DNA of 39,873 nt from Candidatus Tayloriibacteriota bacterium (GCA_028286725.1 JAQBQZ010000006.1:1-39873); one strand, 5' to 3'; shown: positions 16,532 to 25,150, numbered from the stretch's first letter. A program made the numbers and translations. Notes: generated by a model not told the origin, from the letters alone.

Positions 16532-18283
16532 CTATTCCGAAATAACACGAAGAACCTCTTCGATTACTGTAAATCCTTTGATTGCCTTTACGATTCCATC
16601 TTCGATCATAGTGAGCATTCCTTCTTTTTTGGCCTGGTCTTCAATATCATCTGAAGTTCCACCCTTCATAATGATTGTACGAATTGTAGGAGTAACTTTG
16701 AGCACCTCGTGAATACCAATACGGCTATGAAAACCATCAGGATGCTCAGTTGTAATATTTGGCTTCCAGAATGGCACCTTGTCCCACGTTGCATCTGCAT
16801 CCACAATATTTTCTTTTTTGAGAACTTCCATAACCTTATCCAGGTTCACTTTTTTTGCAAGAACCGTTTGTTCAGCCTTAGTCAAAAAGAATTTTTCTTT
16901 TGGCTCAAAAAGCCTTCGTACAAGTCTCTGTCCAATAATAATATTTAAAGTTGATACAAGAAGAAATGGCTCTGCATGCATATCCAAAAGTCGAGGAATA
17001 GCTCCAGCCGCAGAGTTAGTGTGCAAAGTTGAAAGTACCAAGTGTCCCGTAAGAGCAGCATTGATCGCAAGCGATGCTGTTTCATTATCTCGAATCTCCC
17101 CCACCATAATGATATCTGGATCCTGTCGCACAAGAGACCTAAGACCTGAAGAGAATGTAAATCCGATCTCAGGTTTCACCTGTGTCTGATTCACACGCTT
17201 CATTTGGTATTCAACTGGATCTTCGATAGTAGAGATATTTACATCTGGAGTATTCACAATATCGAGCATTGTATAAAGAGTTGTTGATTTACCCGATCCC
17301 GTAGGCCCTGTTGTGAGGATCATACCCGTTGTGAGTTTTGTTCCTTCGTGGAGCTGTTCGAGCGCATCGCCGTGAAATCCAAGAGATTCTAATGTAAATC
17401 CAGAAACCCCTTCTCGCAAAAGTCTCATCACAGTCTTTTCACCATAATAAGTAGGAAGAATTGATACTCGAAACGCTACCTTCTCGCCATTAAGATCTAT
17501 CTTGAATCGTCCATCTTGTGGAAGTCTTTTTTCATCGAGCTTTAGACTTGAAAGCACTTTGAGTCTTGCGGTAATTCCTGCTCCCGCATTCTTTGGCAGC
17601 ACCATCGCATCGTGCAAAATCCCATCAATTCGATAGCGGATCACTACTTCATTTTCGTATTGCTCTATATGAATATCTGAGGCATCCTGAAGGATCGCAT
17701 GTTTCAAAAGCGTATCAACAATACGAACAACAGGCAGGTCTTCTGCCATTTTTTTGAGATCATCTGCATTCTGTTGACCCTCTGATTCTGCGACCGTTGT
17801 TATATTTGCAGATTCTTTTTGAATAAGATCACCGAAATCCGCTTTAAGAGATTTTTGGTATTGAAGGAGGACGGCTTTGATAGATTCAGTTGTTGTAAGG
17901 CGAGGAAGAATCTTTAATCCAGTTTTCTTTTTGATAAAGTCGATCGCATTCAAATCTCCAATATCAAGCATTGCGATTTCGAGTCCATTCTCACCTTTCT
18001 TATATGCAACAATGTTATGTTTACGGGCGATAGGTTCAGGAACAAGAGAAAGAATATCAAAATCAATCTTGAGTCCACTGCCAAGATCAACAAATGGAAT
18101 ACCAAGAATATATGCGCTAATCCTTCGAAGATCATCTTCAGTGATCTTGCCATTTGAAACAAGAAAATCGCCGAGCGGCTGCTTTTTTTCTAGAGCATCT
18201 TGTTTTGCTTTAAGGAGTGTTGTTTTATCTACAAGACCTGAATCGAGAACAAATTCCTCTAATTGTTTTTCTTTTAGAATCAT
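16532..18283 (-). CDS. pilB: Type IV pilus assembly ATPase PilB/GspE
   Basis: 583-aa hexameric ATPase powering pilus extension. The N-terminal MshEN-like domain (about 1-150: LGDFLVSNGKITEDDLRRISAYILGIPFVDL) precedes the ATPase core with Walker A GPTGSGKSTT, Asp box TIEDPVEYQ, Walker B RQDPDIIMVGEIRD, and the His box TGHLVLSTLHTNS. The cysteine quartet that binds zinc near the C-terminus of most PilB/GspE proteins is missing (RRLFEPKEKFF and TTEHPDGFHSRIGIHE have no cysteine). It is the first gene of the operon. A TATAAT box ends seven bases before its ATG. Confidence 0.94.
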   Translation of the reverse strand: MILKEKQLEEFVLDSGLVDKTTLLKAKQDALEKKQPLGDFLVSNGKITEDDLRRISAYILGIPFVDLGSGLKIDFDILSLVPEPIARKHNIVAYKKGENGLEIAMLDIGDLNAIDFIKKKTGLKILPRLTTTESIKAVLLQYQKSLKADFGDLIQKESANITTVAESEGQQNADDLKKMAEDLPVVRIVDTLLKHAILQDASDIHIEQYENEVVIRYRIDGILHDAMVLPKNAGAGITARLKVLSSLKLDEKRLPQDGRFKIDLNGEKVAFRVSILPTYYGEKTVMRLLREGVSGFTLESLGFHGDALEQLHEGTKLTTGMILTTGPTGSGKSTTLYTMLDIVNTPDVNISTIEDPVEYQMKRVNQTQVKPEIGFTFSSGLRSLVRQDPDIIMVGEIRDNETASLAINAALTGHLVLSTLHTNSAAGAIPRLLDMHAEPFLLVSTLNIIIGQRLVRRLFEPKEKFFLTKAEQTVLAKKVNLDKVMEVLKKENIVDADATWDKVPFWKPNITTEHPDGFHSRIGIHEVLKVTPTIRTIIMKGGTSDDIEDQAKKEGMLTMIEDGIVKAIKGFTVIEEVLRVISE

Positions 18284-18290
18284 TGATTAT

Positions 18291-18296
18291 ATTATA
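18291..18296 (-). promoter_or_regulatory. -10 box of the pilus operon (leaderless)
   Basis: TATAAT on the minus strand ends seven bases before the pilB ATG. No ribosome-binding site; the -35 is not evident. Confidence 0.6.
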
Positions 18297-18323
18297 ACAA
18301 ATAATTTTAAAACAATATATAAA

Positions 18324-18360
18324 ATAAAGTGCACGGCAGCTACGCTGCCGTGCACTTTAT
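18324..18360. terminator. Terminator after the cysteine-rich gene
   Basis: Perfect 17-bp stem (18324-18340 with 18344-18360), core GTGCACGGCAGC, three-base loop. Confidence 0.85.
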
Positions 18361-18373
18361 GATTTTACAAAAC

Positions 18374-20752
18374 CTAGTTCGCTTCCAAAGTTTTCAAATT
18401 CAATCGACAAGATCCAATTGAAGTCTCATACGTTGTAGTTGCAGTCACATCTCCATCATGACACTTCAAGGTATACGTCATATCTTTTTTGATATTTGGC
18501 ATCAAGTAGTTAGTGACACCTACACCATCGGTAGTGAGGTTTGCAGGATCGAATGTAGTAATGACTGCGTCCTGACTTGAGAGTGTGCAGTGAGTAGTAA
18601 CATCAAAAGCATCGAACACTTCCGCTGTCTTATCGAGACTAATCTCACAAGTACCATCTCTGTCTACAATTGGTGTTACATCAAGCTTTTTATTAAGTGA
18701 CACACCTCCTTTGAATACACAGATATTTGAGTTTGCACAGTCATTACCGACATAGCATTTATCAGAACAAATACCTTTGTTTTCACAGTATGTGAGCCCT
18801 CCACTACAAACTAGATTCGCCTGGCAACCCTGATCCATTCCCCCTTCGTTTCCAAGACAACTCCAGGTAAAGAGAGTTCCAGTTTTTGTTACAACAGACT
18901 TAGTTCCAGAAAGACATGCTCTACTTCCATTTATGTTTGAAGCGAAATCAGCAGTTGTTGCAGTGCCACAGACACCATTTCCAGGTGTACATACACCATT
19001 TTTACATGGTAAACACTGATTAGTTTGTGAATTCAAATAATATCCGCTAGGTAGAGGAATATTACCAAGGTTTACACAAAGATTATTACTATTACACTGA
19101 CTTTCACTTCTTTGGATCCCTGGTTTGTTTGGACATACATCAACACACTCAGTAGGATCAGTTTGTTTTCCGGGTATAGTTGGGCACCAATCTATCTGCC
19201 CACAAAAACCTCCCTGACATGCCACACTATCTCCTATACCACAATATTTCTGTTCAAAATAACCCTTTAGGTAATCTGTTTCTTCATACGAAAATCCTTC
19301 ACAAACTTCGTCATATGGATCAAATGGGGAATACTGATAAGTGTAAACATATGATTGATTGTCTGGTGTTTTAAATTTAAATCCTGAAGGACACTCGACA
19401 TTAAGAGAGAATCCGACACTGCAATACGCATACGCACAAGTGTTATTGTCTGCAGTACAATTTGATCCAGGGTTATCTGCCTGACATTGCGCTCCGCCCG
19501 CATCATAGTTTCCCGCCCTGTCATCTCCACAGTAGGTCTTGTCCTGATAATCACAAAGACTATTATCTTCAAGACATTGATCGTTGGGGCTAGTTTTATT
19601 TGCAGTACATCTGGCCAATGTTTCAGTATTTGGACCTATACCATTTGGATCGCTACAATAGTATGCGGTTCTATAAAGACACATCTGAGATGTTTCTACG
19701 CAATTGAGTCCCGGATTAAATGCTTCACAAGTAGCCTCATCATCAGCGTTTAATGCTAGAGGATCACCGCAAAATGGAACTCGACATTGAGCATCTTGAC
19801 TGCCTGAACCACAAAAACTACACACTGATGCGTCTCCATTTTTTGGAGGGGTAGCAGTCGGATCTGGACAATTTGGATCTGCATTAAGTGCAGGATTTCC
19901 ATTTGCATCAGTTGTCCCTGCAGGACAGCAAGATGTCCCGTCATATTTACAAGGAAGTGACAATCCGTAATTGAGCGCCTTCTCATCAGTACAATAACTA
20001 CTACAGGTTGGAGGATTTGACGATCCATTTTGACACACACAGGCACCGCTAGAATCTCTTGATGTATTTGCGGGGCATTCATCTACACAAGTCCCTCCGT
20101 ACATCTCTTGTCCAGTTGGACATGTAGTACACCCGGTAGGATCGTTGGCACCATTTGTACAAGTGCAACTTGGAGGAGTACCTGTGGTACCCGCTGGACA
20201 AGTTGGCGTAGTACACTGACCATCAACCATTGTTTGACCTTGTCCACATGTAGTACATCCGTTTACAGGATCAACCGCCCCATTTGCACAAACAGCATCA
20301 ACGCAAACACCCGCGTTATTTCTAATCTCAAAAGGTGAGCATGCCGTGACACATTCACCATCAGCCATCTCCATGCCCATACCACAATCAGAACACCCAC
20401 CATCAGGATTTACTGCTCCATTTGAACAGAAACATTCTGGGTAATTACCCGAGGTTCCACTTGGACAAGGTTTGCATGAATCATATTCGCAAGAGCCATC
20501 ATCACCAACAGCACCTTGATTGTAGTTACATGCTAGAGAGTTTGTGCAACCAGGATATGTACAAGAATTATCACTGTAAGTTGCACAAGAATCATAGTTA
20601 CCGGCAGCAGAATCTGTGCAACCACCTTCTTCAATTGGATCACCATTCCCGTCATAACAAGTTGCCCACGCACTATCATGAAAACCAAAAAAAATAAAAA
20701 GTGAGAAAAAAATAAAAAGTGTAGGTAGTGATGATTTTAATTTTGTATTCAT
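18374..20752 (-). CDS. Large secreted cysteine-rich repeat protein
   Basis: 792 aa with an N-terminal signal peptide (hydrophobic 9-23, likely cut after DSAWA) and about 78 cysteines by hand count, nearly 10%. The N-terminal part has GCTDSAAGNYD, DNSCTYPGCTNSLACNY, DDGSCEYDS repeats, resembling the GCTD-NY-DDGSC-Y repeats of secreted surface proteins. Then come several units of the type C.NGA.DP..GCT.C..G..M..G.C, and CGD...N..A..C units from about 330. From about 670 the protein is cysteine-poor and beta-rich. No LPXTG, anchor helix or enzyme motif is seen. The gene starts one base after the TPR gene stop, so the two are coupled. Probably a disulfide-stabilised surface or attachment protein (inference). 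Confidence 0.8.
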   Translation of the reverse strand: MNTKLKSSLPTLFIFFSLFIFFGFHDSAWATCYDGNGDPIEEGGCTDSAAGNYDSCATYSDNSCTYPGCTNSLACNYNQGAVGDDGSCEYDSCKPCPSGTSGNYPECFCSNGAVNPDGGCSDCGMGMEMADGECVTACSPFEIRNNAGVCVDAVCANGAVDPVNGCTTCGQGQTMVDGQCTTPTCPAGTTGTPPSCTCTNGANDPTGCTTCPTGQEMYGGTCVDECPANTSRDSSGACVCQNGSSNPPTCSSYCTDEKALNYGLSLPCKYDGTSCCPAGTTDANGNPALNADPNCPDPTATPPKNGDASVCSFCGSGSQDAQCRVPFCGDPLALNADDEATCEAFNPGLNCVETSQMCLYRTAYYCSDPNGIGPNTETLARCTANKTSPNDQCLEDNSLCDYQDKTYCGDDRAGNYDAGGAQCQADNPGSNCTADNNTCAYAYCSVGFSLNVECPSGFKFKTPDNQSYVYTYQYSPFDPYDEVCEGFSYEETDYLKGYFEQKYCGIGDSVACQGGFCGQIDWCPTIPGKQTDPTECVDVCPNKPGIQRSESQCNSNNLCVNLGNIPLPSGYYLNSQTNQCLPCKNGVCTPGNGVCGTATTADFASNINGSRACLSGTKSVVTKTGTLFTWSCLGNEGGMDQGCQANLVCSGGLTYCENKGICSDKCYVGNDCANSNICVFKGGVSLNKKLDVTPIVDRDGTCEISLDKTAEVFDAFDVTTHCTLSSQDAVITTFDPANLTTDGVGVTNYLMPNIKKDMTYTLKCHDGDVTATTTYETSIGSCRLNLKTLEAN

Positions 20753-20753
20753 A

Positions 20754-21911
20754 TTATTTTTTTCTTAGAATTATTGATCCTTGCGGCCGAGTTGTAGTTG
20801 AAGTGACTGAAGTTTGCTTGATTGTGACATTTTTATTCACAACCCCAAATGCTGGAATAGTTTTTAAAAGATTATCCTTTTGGTTTTGTAATATAAACGC
20901 ATACGATGCGAGACTTGTTTTTGCAAGGTTTACATATTTATCATAATCCGCTTTGTTCTTAGTAATGAGTGCAATACGAGCAAGGAGCACATAATTATAA
21001 GGATACGTTGCATCTAACGAAACAGATTTGAGCGCAAGCTGCCTCGATTCCTCTGTTGAGCTTGCGATATGCTTGAGATCAAATGAACTGTCAAAAGAAA
21101 CTTCTGCAAGCCCGTAATTAGCAAAGGCAGAATTCGGATTGCCATTTAGAATATAACTGAAGAATTTTTTAGCTTCAACATATTTATTTACCCTAAGATA
21201 GGCTGATCCCATGATTTCAGCAAGTTCTGACTTAATACTTTCATTTGTTGTAGTGGTAAATAATACATATGAACTATTGATTGCTTGATCATATTTTTGC
21301 TGAAGCATATAAAGTCTAATGAGGCCTATTTGAGCATTCTCATTATTAGGATCGATCTTTAATATTTTACTAAACGTATCAAATCCACCCGCAATGTCAT
21401 TAGTCGTGAGATACAAATTACCCAAATCTACCAAGAAATTCGATGAATCAGGCTCAAGGCTTAAAGCTTTTTTGTAGTAAGTCAGAGCGAAATCGTATTC
21501 CCCAAGGTAAAGGTACGCAAGCCCCTTTATGCTATACATTTGTCCAATACCATCATTTATACCTTCTGCAGTATTTAATACCTGTATCGCTTTATTGAGA
21601 TAATCTTTCTTTATAGTAGCATCACCAACTTGACCTGATCGTCCAATATAAGTTCGAGCTACGAGAATAAGGAAGTAAGGATCACTAGAATCATTACTTA
21701 AAAGAGCCTGGAGCTTTTGTTCTGCAAGAACGTACTCTCGATTATTGACGAGTATTGTGATTTGAGAGTAATCACTAATATGATTTTGATTATAAAAATA
21801 ACGCCCAATAAAGAATAAAGCAACAAGTACAATCGCGATAACAAGAATAATCTTTGTTCTTTTTGAATTCAGATTTATTTTTGAGACGATTTTTTTTAAA
21901 AAATCTTTCAT
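20754..21911 (-). CDS. Membrane-anchored TPR protein
   Basis: 385 aa. A basic N-terminus and one transmembrane helix (about 20-38, IILVIAIVLVALFFIGRYF) are followed by TPR-like helical repeats. Recognisable units: AYLYLGEYDFALTYYKKALSLEPDSS, LGNLYLTTNDIAGGFDTFSKILKIDPNN, LIRLYMLQQKYDQAI and AYLRVNKYVEAKKFFSYIL. The frame can be read 13 codons further upstream; I use the ATG at 21909-21911, seven bases after a TATAAT box. It is coupled to the cysteine-rich gene and probably helps display or assemble it. Confidence 0.82.
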   Translation of the reverse strand: MKDFLKKIVSKINLNSKRTKIILVIAIVLVALFFIGRYFYNQNHISDYSQITILVNNREYVLAEQKLQALLSNDSSDPYFLILVARTYIGRSGQVGDATIKKDYLNKAIQVLNTAEGINDGIGQMYSIKGLAYLYLGEYDFALTYYKKALSLEPDSSNFLVDLGNLYLTTNDIAGGFDTFSKILKIDPNNENAQIGLIRLYMLQQKYDQAINSSYVLFTTTTNESIKSELAEIMGSAYLRVNKYVEAKKFFSYILNGNPNSAFANYGLAEVSFDSSFDLKHIASSTEESRQLALKSVSLDATYPYNYVLLARIALITKNKADYDKYVNLAKTSLASYAFILQNQKDNLLKTIPAFGVVNKNVTIKQTSVTSTTTRPQGSIILRKK

Positions 21912-21918
21912 TACAATT

Positions 21919-21924
21919 ATTATA
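21919..21924 (-). promoter_or_regulatory. -10 box of the TPR gene (leaderless)
   Basis: TATAAT on the minus strand ends seven bases before the chosen ATG and decides that start over the longer frame. Confidence 0.6.
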
Positions 21925-21983
21925 TAATAGAATTTGAAAAAACAATACAAAGAAAAGCTAATAACTATTAATAAAATTAGCCA

Positions 21984-22040
21984 GTGAATTTAATCAAAAT
22001 GCACGGCGCTGTAGGCGCCGTGCATTTTGATTAAATTCAC
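21984..22040. terminator. 26-bp perfect hairpin terminator
   Basis: Arms 21984-22009 and 22015-22040 are perfect complements over 26 bp with a TGTAG loop. The core is TGCACGGCGC and the outer part is AT-rich. It terminates the small membrane protein gene and insulates the TPR promoter. It is the longest perfect stem in the window. Confidence 0.88.
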
Positions 22041-22054
22041 TATACTTTAGTACT

Positions 22055-22312
22055 TTATTTGTATACCTGGTCCATTCCTTTCATATCTCCTGTAATATCT
22101 ACACTGCCCGCAGCATCCAAACCTTTCTGGAGATCTGCTTTTGATACAGATGGCTGTGCTTTCATATCTTTATTATTCATGGCCGCAGGAGTCGTAACAC
22201 TTCGTGAGTACCAGAAGTATGCGCCACCAAGAGCAATAATGAGGATAATGATAATGATAGCGAGAGATGATCCTCCTTTTGCACCTACTGGTTTTGTTTG
22301 CAATGTATCCAT
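22055..22312 (-). CDS. Small single-pass membrane protein
   Basis: 85 aa. Cytoplasmic 1-15, a strongly hydrophobic helix at about 17-35 (LAIIIIILIIALGGAYFWY), then a polar tail rich in Met, Lys and Asp (NNKDMKAQPSVSKADLQKG). No family recognised. It follows the secreted helical protein after 29 bases on the same strand and ends just before a very strong terminator. The two are probably cotranscribed. Reality is supported by clean composition and position. Confidence 0.65.
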   Translation of the reverse strand: MDTLQTKPVGAKGGSSLAIIIIILIIALGGAYFWYSRSVTTPAAMNNKDMKAQPSVSKADLQKGLDAAGSVDITGDMKGMDQVYK

Positions 22313-22341
22313 AGTTTTATTGATTAATTTATAATTAATTA

Positions 22342-23160
22342 TTATTTTGTCTGTACTGTAGTTGTCGCAGCCACATTAGCATCAGCATCAACCTTTGGGA
22401 GCGCAGTGAGTACATCCTGGTACTTTGACTTTGTAGTCTGAATTGATTCAAGTGCAGTATTTATAACAGATTTGATAGCCTCTTTCGAACCGCTTGTTGT
22501 TGCATCAACACTTGCAGTCACAGCAGCATTGACCGATGATACATCAACTTTCGTCACTTCAAGTGATCGTCGTGCAAGCTCAAGAGCTATTTCAGCAGAA
22601 CTAGTGTCAAGCCCCTTTGCTTTTCTACTTGCGATCTCGTCGCTCAATTTCTTGTCGAATCCAGCAATCCTTCCTATTGCGGCGTTTAATTTTGTAAATA
22701 CAGTAGAAAGTCTTTGTTTTACCTGTACTTTTGCATCAGCAGAGAGCTTTACCTTCTTTCCATCCTTGAATGCGTTGATCTCTTTAGTTATATCATCCTT
22801 CATTGTTTTTCGTTTTGCATCAAGCTGCGCACGAAATGCTTCTCTGTCAGCCTGATTTGAGGCTCGAACCGCATCAATCTTCGCTTTGATCTGTTCTGGA
22901 GTTGCTCCAGCAGCTTGCATCGCCTTTACATCGATCTTCATTGAATCCACTTTTGCCTGAACATCCGCCTTCACCGCAGTTCTATCTGTCTTAGCATCAG
23001 CTTTTAGTGTATCTTTTTGTGCAGATACATCCGTCTTTAGCTGGACCTTGTCAGCCTTGATACTTGCCTGAACAGTTGCATCAACTGCAAATGCAGGAAC
23101 AACAGACACAAGAACAAAAACAGCACCACTTATAATTCCAATAATCTTTTGATTTTTCAT
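22342..23160 (-). CDS. Secreted alanine/lysine-rich helical protein
   Basis: 272 aa. The signal peptide (1-24, hydrophobic GIISGAVFVLVSVVPAFA) is likely cleaved after AFA. The mature part is almost wholly predicted helical and charged, with heptad-like runs (ADAKTDRTAVKADVQAKVDSM, DREAFRAQLDAKRKTMKDD). It ends in a Thr/Ala-rich tail. Such proteins occur in many Parcubacteria-type genomes, without known function as far as I can tell. The long structured leader in front is the notable part of this locus. No enzymatic motif. Confidence 0.75.
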   Translation of the reverse strand: MKNQKIIGIISGAVFVLVSVVPAFAVDATVQASIKADKVQLKTDVSAQKDTLKADAKTDRTAVKADVQAKVDSMKIDVKAMQAAGATPEQIKAKIDAVRASNQADREAFRAQLDAKRKTMKDDITKEINAFKDGKKVKLSADAKVQVKQRLSTVFTKLNAAIGRIAGFDKKLSDEIASRKAKGLDTSSAEIALELARRSLEVTKVDVSSVNAAVTASVDATTSGSKEAIKSVINTALESIQTTKSKYQDVLTALPKVDADANVAATTTVQTK

Positions 23161-23274
23161 AATTTAATAAAATTTAGTAGATGTCTTATTTTCGACAAGC
23201 GAGGATTGTGTGAGTGTACTCACACAACATCCGAACAGTCGAAACAAAGGGGTAATGCCCTTTATTACATCCGT
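23161..23274 (-). ncRNA. Structured 5' leader of the helical protein gene
   Basis: From the predicted transcription start (about 23274) to the gene there are about 113 bases with nested pairing. The outer stem TTTCGAC/GTCGAAA (23190-23196 with 23238-23244) encloses GGA/TCC (23203-23205 with 23230-23232) and a 10-bp stem (23206-23215 with 23218-23227). A separate 6-bp stem AAAGGG/CCCTTT (23246-23251 with 23258-23263) competes with GTAAT/ATTAC (23252-23256 with 23264-23268). This looks like a cis-regulatory RNA of unknown class. Pairing was read by eye. Confidence 0.5.
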
Positions 23275-23280
23275 CCTATC

Positions 23281-23289
23281 ATTATACCA
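23281..23289 (-). promoter_or_regulatory. Extended -10 promoter of the structured leader
   Basis: TGGTATAAT on the minus strand is a perfect extended -10 (TGnTATAAT), about 120 bases upstream of the gene. Confidence 0.6.
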
Positions 23290-23323
23290 TCTTTCTAAAT
23301 TCACAATAGAAGTGATTGTGGAG

Positions 23324-23370
23324 AAATAAAAAATGAGGCGCAACCGAAGGTTGCGCCTCATTTTTTATTT
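23324..23370. terminator. 22-bp perfect terminator hairpin of ppa
   Basis: Arms 23324-23345 and 23349-23370, perfect over 22 bp including A6/T6 tracts, GAA loop. It ends the ppa transcript just past the stop at 23373. Confidence 0.9.
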
Positions 23371-23372
23371 AC

Positions 23373-23891
23373 TTATTTCTTCGCTTTATACATCTCAATT
23401 CCCTTCAAGAAGGCTTCTTTTGCCTTATCAATATCGTCTACTCCCTCAATTTTTACTTCTTTATTCTGAATTTGTTTGTATGTTTCAAAGAAATGCTGAA
23501 TCTCCTTTATAGTATGTTTGTTTACACTTGCGAGGTTTGTTACTTCTTTCCATCTTGGATCATCACATGGAACGGCGATGATCTTTGCATCACTTTCACC
23601 ACAATCGATCATATTCATCACAGCAACAGGTCGTGCCCGAACAAGAATTCCAGGAGCAAGCGGGTAAGTTGTAAGCATTACAACATCAAGAGCATCACCA
23701 TCATCCCAGAGAGTCTGTGGCACAAATCCATAGTCAAATGGATAATCTTGAGCAGAATGCATTGCACGATCAAGTGCAATAAGTCCTGTTTTTTTATCTA
23801 TTTCGTATTTGTTCTTTGATCCCTTTGGAATTTCGATGATAACATTCATCTCGTCAACTGTACCTGGGTCAATATCGTGAAGTAGGTTCAT
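23373..23891 (-). CDS. ppa: Inorganic pyrophosphatase, family I
   Basis: Hydrolyses pyrophosphate to drive biosynthetic reactions. 172 aa, typical bacterial length. Motifs: EIPKGSKNKYEIDKKTG (substrate-binding lysines), DYPFDYGFVPQT, and the metal-binding DDGDALDVV (family DGDPLDV; here Ala replaces Pro), then CDDPRW. It lies 35 bases after nusA on the same strand and may be cotranscribed with it. Confidence 0.96.
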   Translation of the reverse strand: MNLLHDIDPGTVDEMNVIIEIPKGSKNKYEIDKKTGLIALDRAMHSAQDYPFDYGFVPQTLWDDGDALDVVMLTTYPLAPGILVRARPVAVMNMIDCGESDAKIIAVPCDDPRWKEVTNLASVNKHTIKEIQHFFETYKQIQNKEVKIEGVDDIDKAKEAFLKGIEMYKAKK

Positions 23892-23926
23892 AGTAAAAAT
23901 TATTTAATTTTTAAATATAATACTTA

Positions 23927-25060
23927 TTATATAGTCGCATCCTCATCTGCGCTAGCCTCTTTTGGAGCTACAACGCCGACAGACTTGATATCAATTCGGT
24001 AGTTTGTGAGCTTCGCTGCAAGTCTGACATTCTGTCCGCCCTTTCCGATTGCAAGAGATTGCTGATCTTCAGCAACTTCTACAGTTGCAGTATTTGTTTC
24101 ATTGTCGATCGTAACACTCTGTACTTTTGCAGGAGAGAGAGCATCTTCAACGAATTTCTTTGCATCTTCTGACCATTCGATGATGTCGATCTTTTCTCCA
24201 CCGAGCTCGCTCATAACAGTTGATACTCGAACACCTCTTTGCCCAACCATAGAACCAATCGGATCAATGTGTGAGTCAGAAGAGAATACAGCGATCTTTG
24301 ATCGTGAACCCGCTTCTCGAGCAACAGCTCGAACCTCAAGAGCGCCTCCAAGAATTTCTGGTACCTCCACTTCGAAAAGTTTTTCGAGAAATTGTGGATG
24401 TGCTCGAGAAAGTCTAATGAATACTCCTCGTGGAGTTTCTTCTACCTTTGTAAGATATGCTCGGATCTTCTCACCTTGTCTGTATCGCTCGCCCGGGATC
24501 TGCTCTTCATATGGAAGGATTCCAGAAGCTTTGCCCATATCAAAATAAACATTTCCTCTTTCAATTCTCTGTACCATTCCAGTAACAATAGTTCCTTCCT
24601 TTTCTCCAAATTCACCAAGGACAGTCACTTTCTCTGCTTCTCGGATCTTCTGTATGATCACTTGTTTTGCAGTCTGAGCTGCAATTCGTCCGAAATCACT
24701 TTTAGATTCGAGTGGAAATACCATTTCGTCATCGATCTTTGCATCTCGCTTGATCTTCTTAGCATCATCGATAAAAATGTGGTGCTCAGGATTAAATCTT
24801 GTTCTTTCATCATCATCTGCTGGAATTTCATCTTCGAGAAGCACTTGAGTATTATCGACAACCATCTTGATCTGAAAGAAGTCTGTTTTACCAGTATTCA
24901 TATCAAATGTTGCACGGATAATTTGCCCTCGCTTTCCATACTCTTTTTTGTATGCAGTTGCGAGCGCTGATTCAATAGCTTCAATTATTTTTTCTTTTGG
25001 AATACCTCTTTCTTCTTCGAGTTGTGCCAATACTGAATGTATTACTTTTAGGTCAAACAT
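23927..25060 (-). CDS. nusA: Transcription elongation/termination factor NusA
   Basis: Binds RNA polymerase and nascent RNA to modulate pausing and termination. 377 aa, the core architecture without C-terminal repeats. The N-terminal polymerase-binding domain (1-130, ALATAYKKEYGKRGQI) is followed by the S1 domain (about 135-205, GTIVTGMVQRIERGNVYFDMG) and two KH domains (DPIGSMVGQRGVRV and LAIGKGGQNVRLAAKLT). The extended -10 TGATATAAT at 25125-25133 gives a leader of about 58 bases with a terminator-like hairpin. Confidence 0.95.
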   Translation of the reverse strand: MFDLKVIHSVLAQLEEERGIPKEKIIEAIESALATAYKKEYGKRGQIIRATFDMNTGKTDFFQIKMVVDNTQVLLEDEIPADDDERTRFNPEHHIFIDDAKKIKRDAKIDDEMVFPLESKSDFGRIAAQTAKQVIIQKIREAEKVTVLGEFGEKEGTIVTGMVQRIERGNVYFDMGKASGILPYEEQIPGERYRQGEKIRAYLTKVEETPRGVFIRLSRAHPQFLEKLFEVEVPEILGGALEVRAVAREAGSRSKIAVFSSDSHIDPIGSMVGQRGVRVSTVMSELGGEKIDIIEWSEDAKKFVEDALSPAKVQSVTIDNETNTATVEVAEDQQSLAIGKGGQNVRLAAKLTNYRIDIKSVGVVAPKEASADEDATI

Positions 25061-25090
25061 AATGTTTACGTATTATTTGGTAAAAAATAA

Positions 25091-25106
25091 AGCCCGCCGG
25101 GAGGCG
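25091..25106 (-). promoter_or_regulatory. Terminator-like hairpin in the nusA leader
   Basis: On the minus strand CGCC-TCCC-GGCG with further GGGC, then TTTATTTTTT. This GC-rich patch sits between the nusA -10 and its ATG, so it would lie in the mRNA leader. It could act as an attenuator that responds to NusA level. The stem is short (4-5 bp), so confidence is limited. Confidence 0.4.
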
Positions 25107-25124
25107 AACTGAATTAGTATGACT

Positions 25125-25133
25125 ATTATATCA
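25125..25133 (-). promoter_or_regulatory. Extended -10 promoter of nusA
   Basis: TGATATAAT on the minus strand, matching TGnTATAAT exactly. The predicted start is near 25118. Confidence 0.55.
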
Positions 25134-25150
25134 CAAGACCCTACAGTGTC

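Noticed and set aside
25088-25106. Possible tRNA 3' half (GTTCGCCTCCCGGCGGGC on the minus strand)
   Set aside because: The T loop lacks the conserved A58 and no matching 5' half or anticodon arm exists upstream.
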